From: Bradyrhizobium frederickii
GTDB lineage: Bacteria; Pseudomonadota; Alphaproteobacteria; Rhizobiales; Xanthobacteraceae
Reading direction: 5' to 3'
Assembly (NCBI RefSeq): GCF_004570865.1
Contig: NZ_SPQS01000001.1
Span: 124,001-188,000, forward strand
DNA: 64,000 nt
The notes under the pieces were generated by a model that saw nothing but the letters and a program-made list of their open reading frames with translations, was not told where the DNA came from and made no database searches. Positions 60,642 to 64,000 of the stretch are shown here, in pieces. The translations under genes were made by a program, and so were the position numbers. The first letter of the stretch is position 1. The number at the start of each line of letters is the position of its first letter.

Positions 60642-61834
60642 CCACGATCGCGCTCAGCGTCAACCGGCGCGCGGTGGAGGTGGTGGCCGAGCCGCGGACC
60701 AGCCTCGCCGATTTCGTGCGCGACAGGCTCGACCTGACCGGCACCCATCTCGGCTGCGAGCACGGCGTCTGCGGCGCCTGCACCGTGCTGCTCGATGGCG
60801 TGCCGGCGCGTTCCTGCATCACCTATGCGGTGGCATGCGAAGGCGCCGACGTCACCACCATCGAGGGTCTCGACGAGGACGAGATCACGGCTGAGCTGCG
60901 AGCAGCGTTCACCCGGGAGCACGCCTTGCAGTGCGGCTATTGCACGCCGGGAATGCTGGTGTCCGCGCGCGACCTGGTGCTGCGCCTGCCGGACGCCGAC
61001 GAGCGTCGGATTCGTGTCGGCTTGAGCGGCAATCTCTGCCGCTGCACCGGCTATGTCGGGATCGTGCGGGCGGTGCAGTTCGTGATCGAAGCAAGACGGG
61101 CGCGCAATATCGCGGCGCTGGCCGACGGCGGCCGAACCATTCTTGGCCCCGCCGGCTCGGGGCGCGCTGCGCCCGGCCGAAGTGAGCCATCAGCTGCGCG
61201 GATGGCGTTGGCTCCGGCGCCTGACAGCGTTGCGCGCGACATCATTCAAGACTTCACCCCCGCGGTGGTCCTCGCCCAGAGTTTCACGCTGGCGCACCCG
61301 CCGGCCAAGGTCTTCGCGATGTTCGACGACATCGCGGGTGTTGCATCCTGCCTCCCGGGCGTGTCGCTGAGGGGGACACCAAGCCCCGAACGTGTCGAAG
61401 GCGGATTTCGTGTCAGGCTCGGGCCGATCGCGGCAGCGTTCCAGGGAGCGGCACGCGTCGAACGCGATCCTGCGACGCTGTCCGGCCGCATTGTCGGCAT
61501 TGGCAACGATCAGCGCAGCCATTCGGCGACGCAGGGCGAAATCCGCTATCGCCTGCTGCCGCTCGAGGGCGGAGCAGTGACCGCCGTCGAACTTTCGATC
61601 GGCTACACCCTCACCGGGATGTTCGCGCAAGTCGGCCGTCCAGGCCTCGTCAGGGATCTCGCCAAACGCCTGGTTGCGGAGTTCGCCGCAAATCTCGACC
61701 GCCACATGTCCGGCGGGTCGCCGGGGCGGCCACGTCCGGCGGAGCTCAGCTTCTGGTCGATTGCATCGGACGTCTTGCGAGCCCGGCTCGCGCGCATGTT
61801 TAGCCGCATCAGCAAGACGAAAGGCGCGGAATGA
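60638..61834 (+). CDS. 2Fe-2S small subunit fused to a CoxG (SRPBCC) domain
   Basis: The 398-residue protein is twice the size of a normal small subunit. Residues 1-155 are the [2Fe-2S] module, with plant-type cysteines C40, C45, C48 and C60 (GCEHGVCGACTVLL) and the second cluster C99, C102, C134 and C136 (CGYCTPGM, CRCTGY). A linker of about 55 residues, rich in Ala, Pro and Ser, leads to a CoxG/SRPBCC domain at about 213-360 (FTLAHPPAKVFAMFDDIAGVASCLPG). CoxG proteins help assemble or anchor aerobic CO dehydrogenase at the membrane, so the fusion probably tethers this enzyme. The C-terminus is basic with a short hydrophobic stretch. Confidence 0.9.
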   Translation: MTTIALSVNRRAVEVVAEPRTSLADFVRDRLDLTGTHLGCEHGVCGACTVLLDGVPARSCITYAVACEGADVTTIEGLDEDEITAELRAAFTREHALQCGYCTPGMLVSARDLVLRLPDADERRIRVGLSGNLCRCTGYVGIVRAVQFVIEARRARNIAALADGGRTILGPAGSGRAAPGRSEPSAARMALAPAPDSVARDIIQDFTPAVVLAQSFTLAHPPAKVFAMFDDIAGVASCLPGVSLRGTPSPERVEGGFRVRLGPIAAAFQGAARVERDPATLSGRIVGIGNDQRSHSATQGEIRYRLLPLEGGAVTAVELSIGYTLTGMFAQVGRPGLVRDLAKRLVAEFAANLDRHMSGGSPGRPRPAELSFWSIASDVLRARLARMFSRISKTKGAE

Positions 61835-61910
61835 TCGGCGCGCCGGCGCCGCGGAGTGACGAAGTCTGGACTGCCATGACGATCAACAGCGTTGGATTTG
61901 GAGAGATGAT

Positions 61911-63065
61911 ATGACACGAGCACTCGGACTGGTTTCGACCATCACGCTGGCAGTGGCCTTGGCTGGCGCCGCCGCACAGGCGCAGACCATCAAGATCGGC
62001 GTCAACGAGCCGCTCACCGGCGCTTTTGCAGCGTCTGGTACCTACGTCGTCAATGGCGCCAAGATCGCCGCCGACGAGATCAACGCCAAGGGCGGCATCC
62101 TCGGCAAGAAGATCGAGCTTGTGATCGAAGACAACAAGAGCAACCCGACGGAAGCCGCCGCCGTCGCCGAAAAGCTCATTACCAGCGACAAGGTGCCGGT
62201 GCTGATGGGCGCCTGGGGCTCCAGTCTGACGCTGGCTGTGATGCCGAAGCTGATGGAGTACGAGACGCCGATGGTGGTCGAGACCTCGTCCTCGGGCAAG
62301 ATCACGACGACAGGGAATCCCTTCATCTTCCGCATCTCGCCGCCCTCGGCAATCGAGGCCGCGGCGTTCAAGGGCATCGTCGACAAGCTCGCCCTGAAGA
62401 AGGTCGATTTCCTCGTGATCAACAATGATTGGGGCCGCGGCACCGCCGAGGACTTCAGCAAGATGATGAAAGAGAAGGGGATCGCCGTCGGCCTCGTCGA
62501 AACCATGGACCAGGGCGCGCAGGACATGAGCGCACAGCTGTCCAAGATCAAGGGGTCGGATTCCGAGACGGTCATCGTCACCACCGCGGTCGATCAATTG
62601 ACGCTGATCTTCAAGCAGGCTGCAGCGCTGGGCTTGAAGAAGCGCATCATCACCACAGGCGGCTCGCAAAATCCCGACCAGATCATCGCCCAGGCGGGAG
62701 CTGCCGCCAACGGCACCATGCATCTGACCACGTTCCTGCCGTGGTTCCCCGAAAAGACCCCGAATCCGGAAGCGACCAACTATTTCGTCTCCGAATGGAA
62801 GAAGCGCGGTTTCGACTTCGCCGGCTGCACCGAGAGTTTTCGCGGGTATGACGGCATCCGCACCGTGGTCGCCGCGATCGAGAAGGCCGGAAAGGCCGAG
62901 CCGGCGGCGATCAAGGCAGCGTTCTGGGACATCAAGGTCAAGGGGCTCAACGGGGACATCGTGTTCCGCAAGTCCGGTCCCGAGGGCAAAGAGAGCGGAC
63001 AGAGCCAGCCGAACGTCTATCTCATCGAGATCAACGACGGAAAGATCGAGATGAAGACGCTCTAG
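61911..63065 (+). CDS. Branched-chain amino acid-type ABC transporter substrate-binding protein
   Basis: The protein has 384 residues; GGAGAG precedes the ATG at 61911. A Sec signal peptide is present (residues 1-24, ending AAAQA before QT). The mature part is a Leu/Ile/Val-type receptor (TIKIGVNEPLTGAFAASGTYVVNGAKIAADEINAKGGILGKKIELV). It follows the Mo-hydroxylase genes by 76 bp and is followed by a LivH-type permease gene, so unlike the orphan at 16218 it belongs to a transporter operon. The ligand is probably the heterocycle or acid handled by the neighbouring enzymes. Confidence 0.92.
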   Translation: MTRALGLVSTITLAVALAGAAAQAQTIKIGVNEPLTGAFAASGTYVVNGAKIAADEINAKGGILGKKIELVIEDNKSNPTEAAAVAEKLITSDKVPVLMGAWGSSLTLAVMPKLMEYETPMVVETSSSGKITTTGNPFIFRISPPSAIEAAAFKGIVDKLALKKVDFLVINNDWGRGTAEDFSKMMKEKGIAVGLVETMDQGAQDMSAQLSKIKGSDSETVIVTTAVDQLTLIFKQAAALGLKKRIITTGGSQNPDQIIAQAGAAANGTMHLTTFLPWFPEKTPNPEATNYFVSEWKKRGFDFAGCTESFRGYDGIRTVVAAIEKAGKAEPAAIKAAFWDIKVKGLNGDIVFRKSGPEGKESGQSQPNVYLIEINDGKIEMKTL

Positions 63066-63081
63066 CCTTCGTCAATTCCGG

Positions 63082-63108
63082 GCGAGGGCGGCACATCGCG
63101 GCCCTCGC
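63082..63108 (+). other. Intercistronic RNA hairpin between binding-protein and permease genes
   Basis: GCGAGGGC (63082-63089) and GCCCTCGC (63101-63108) form a perfect 8-bp GC-rich stem with an 11-base loop. No U-run follows, so it is not an ordinary rho-independent terminator. Stems in this position often stabilise the upstream mRNA and give more binding protein than membrane subunit, which is inferred here. Confidence 0.5.
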
Positions 63109-63134
63109 GAGGTCCAAAACCCGCGGGAACAGCC

Positions 63135-64000
63135 TTGAGCGAATTTCTCCAGCATCTCGTCAACATGCTCGTGCTCGGCGGCACCTATGCGCTGCTCGGC
63201 ATCGGGCTGACGCTGATCTTTGGCATCATGAACGTCGTGAACTTCACGCACGGCGTGCTGTACACGTTCGGCGCTTACGTCATGTTCATGGTGGTGCAAC
63301 AGCTCGGGCTCAACTTCTTCCTCGCATTGCCGGTTGCCGTGCTGGCGGGATGGCTGCTTGGCGCGGCAATCGAGCTGACCCTGCTGCGGCCGTTACGCGG
63401 CTCCGACATCGACACAACGATGCTAGTCATGATCGGCGCCTGGATCGCGATGCAGTCGGGCACGCTGTGGATCTGGGGCGGCGTCGCAAAAGCGGTCGCC
63501 ACGCCATTCCCCGAGGCGCCCCTGGTGCTCGGGCCCGTGTCGGTGTCCTGGCTGCGCCTGTTCGTTCTCATCGCCGCAGCGCTGTTGATCCTGGTGACCT
63601 ACCTCCTCATCAACAGAACGAGTCTCGGCCGCGCGATGCGCGCGACATTCCAGGATCACGACACGGCCTCGCTGATGGGCGTCAACGTCGACATGATCTA
63701 CACATCTACATTCGCGATCGGCTCCAGCCTTGCCGCCGCCGCGGGCGCTCTGCTCGGGCCGGTCTACGTGATCTTCCCGCAGATGGGCGACCTCGCCGCC
63801 GTCAAGGCCTTCGCCATCGTCATCCTGGGCGGGCTCGGCAACATTACCGGGGCGGTGATCGGCGGCTTCATCCTGGCGCTCGCCGAGGAGCTCGGAGCCG
63901 GGTATGTCTCCTCCGGCTACCGCGACGCCATGGGTTTTCTGATCATCATCGCGGTGTTGATTTTTCGGCCGACCGGACTGTTCGCGCGGGCGGAGCGCGT
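63135..64000 (+). CDS. livH: LivH-type branched-chain amino acid ABC transporter permease, cut by the window end
   Basis: From a TTG at 63135 (GGGA ten bases upstream) the frame runs open to the last base, giving 288 residues without a stop. It has the LivH pattern: LVLGGTYALLGIGLTLIFGIMNVVNFTHG at the N-terminus, and later GRAMRATFQDHDTASLMGVNV (EAA-like loop), AAAAGALLGPVYVIFPQMG and AIVILGGLGNITGAVIGGF. About eight membrane helices are seen. LivM, LivG and LivF genes are expected beyond the window. Confidence 0.9.
   Translation, partial: MSEFLQHLVNMLVLGGTYALLGIGLTLIFGIMNVVNFTHGVLYTFGAYVMFMVVQQLGLNFFLALPVAVLAGWLLGAAIELTLLRPLRGSDIDTTMLVMIGAWIAMQSGTLWIWGGVAKAVATPFPEAPLVLGPVSVSWLRLFVLIAAALLILVTYLLINRTSLGRAMRATFQDHDTASLMGVNVDMIYTSTFAIGSSLAAAAGALLGPVYVIFPQMGDLAAVKAFAIVILGGLGNITGAVIGGFILALAEELGAGYVSSGYRDAMGFLIIIAVLIFRPTGLFARAER

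Noticed and set aside
1..64000. CRISPR arrays, insertion sequences, phage genes or a restriction/defence system
   Set aside because: No spaced repeats, transposase or integrase motifs, terminal inverted repeats or nuclease/methylase motifs were seen on either strand.

Overview
The window is gene-dense, GC-rich DNA without rRNA, complete tRNA genes, phage or insertion sequences. The gene families and the large stock of catabolic CoA, molybdenum and flavin enzymes suggest an alphaproteobacterium of the Bradyrhizobium/Rhodopseudomonas group. That is a judgement from protein style, since no database search was possible.

Left part (1-31.5 kb): accessory acyl-CoA catabolism in several separately regulated modules. 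(a) A truncated nitronate monooxygenase-like gene, a flavin reductase, an MFS exporter and a thiolase that diverges from a TetR gene across a 9+9 bp inverted repeat. (b) The TetR gene is followed by a solitary bis-MGD molybdenum oxidoreductase, an SDR-like protein without the catalytic tyrosine and a crotonase. (c) An HxlR gene diverges from an alpha/beta hydrolase, a quinone-oxidoreductase-like MDR, an SDR, an Old Yellow Enzyme homologue and a second tyrosine-less SDR. (d) A TTGACA promoter with an operator-like palindrome filling its spacer precedes an acyl-CoA synthetase, an orphan branched-chain-type binding protein, an OYE-like oxidoreductase, a crotonase and an SDR, with a convergent MaoC hydratase and a LysR gene next. 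(e) A second acyl-CoA synthetase, a GntR/FCD regulator, a crotonase, a CaiB-type CoA-transferase, a DUF485 protein with an ActP-type symporter that carries a frameshift, a fumarylacetoacetase, a 47-residue membrane peptide and a class II aldolase.

Junction (31.5-32.8 kb): a gene graveyard. It holds fused fragments of an acyl-CoA dehydrogenase and a methylcrotonyl-CoA carboxylase-type carboxyltransferase, and the 3' half of a tRNA gene (apparently tRNA-Lys, CTT) ending in CCA with no 5' half. The orientation fits an attachment-site scar with the island on the left and older chromosome on the right.

Right part (32.8-64 kb): catabolism of cyclic amides and nitrogen heterocycles. A MocR regulator precedes ATP-dependent hydantoinase subunits HyuA and HyuB, a class III aminotransferase, an acid-CoA ligase, an N-carbamoyl-D-amino-acid hydrolase, a flavin reductase, an opposing hydantoin racemase, a D-hydantoinase/dihydropyrimidinase, an epimerase, an SDR, an FAD monooxygenase-like protein and a complete dipeptide-type ABC transporter with a fused double ATPase. 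Next, a MarR regulator sits between an NCS1 permease and an amidohydrolase, and both of those genes carry the same TACGAAGC palindrome upstream. The amidohydrolase leads into a three-gene molybdenum hydroxylase whose iron-sulfur subunit is fused to a CoxG domain, and then a Liv-type transporter that runs off the window. Import, hydroxylation, ring opening, decarbamoylation, transamination and CoA activation can be read as one scheme, but the substrate is not evident from sequence.
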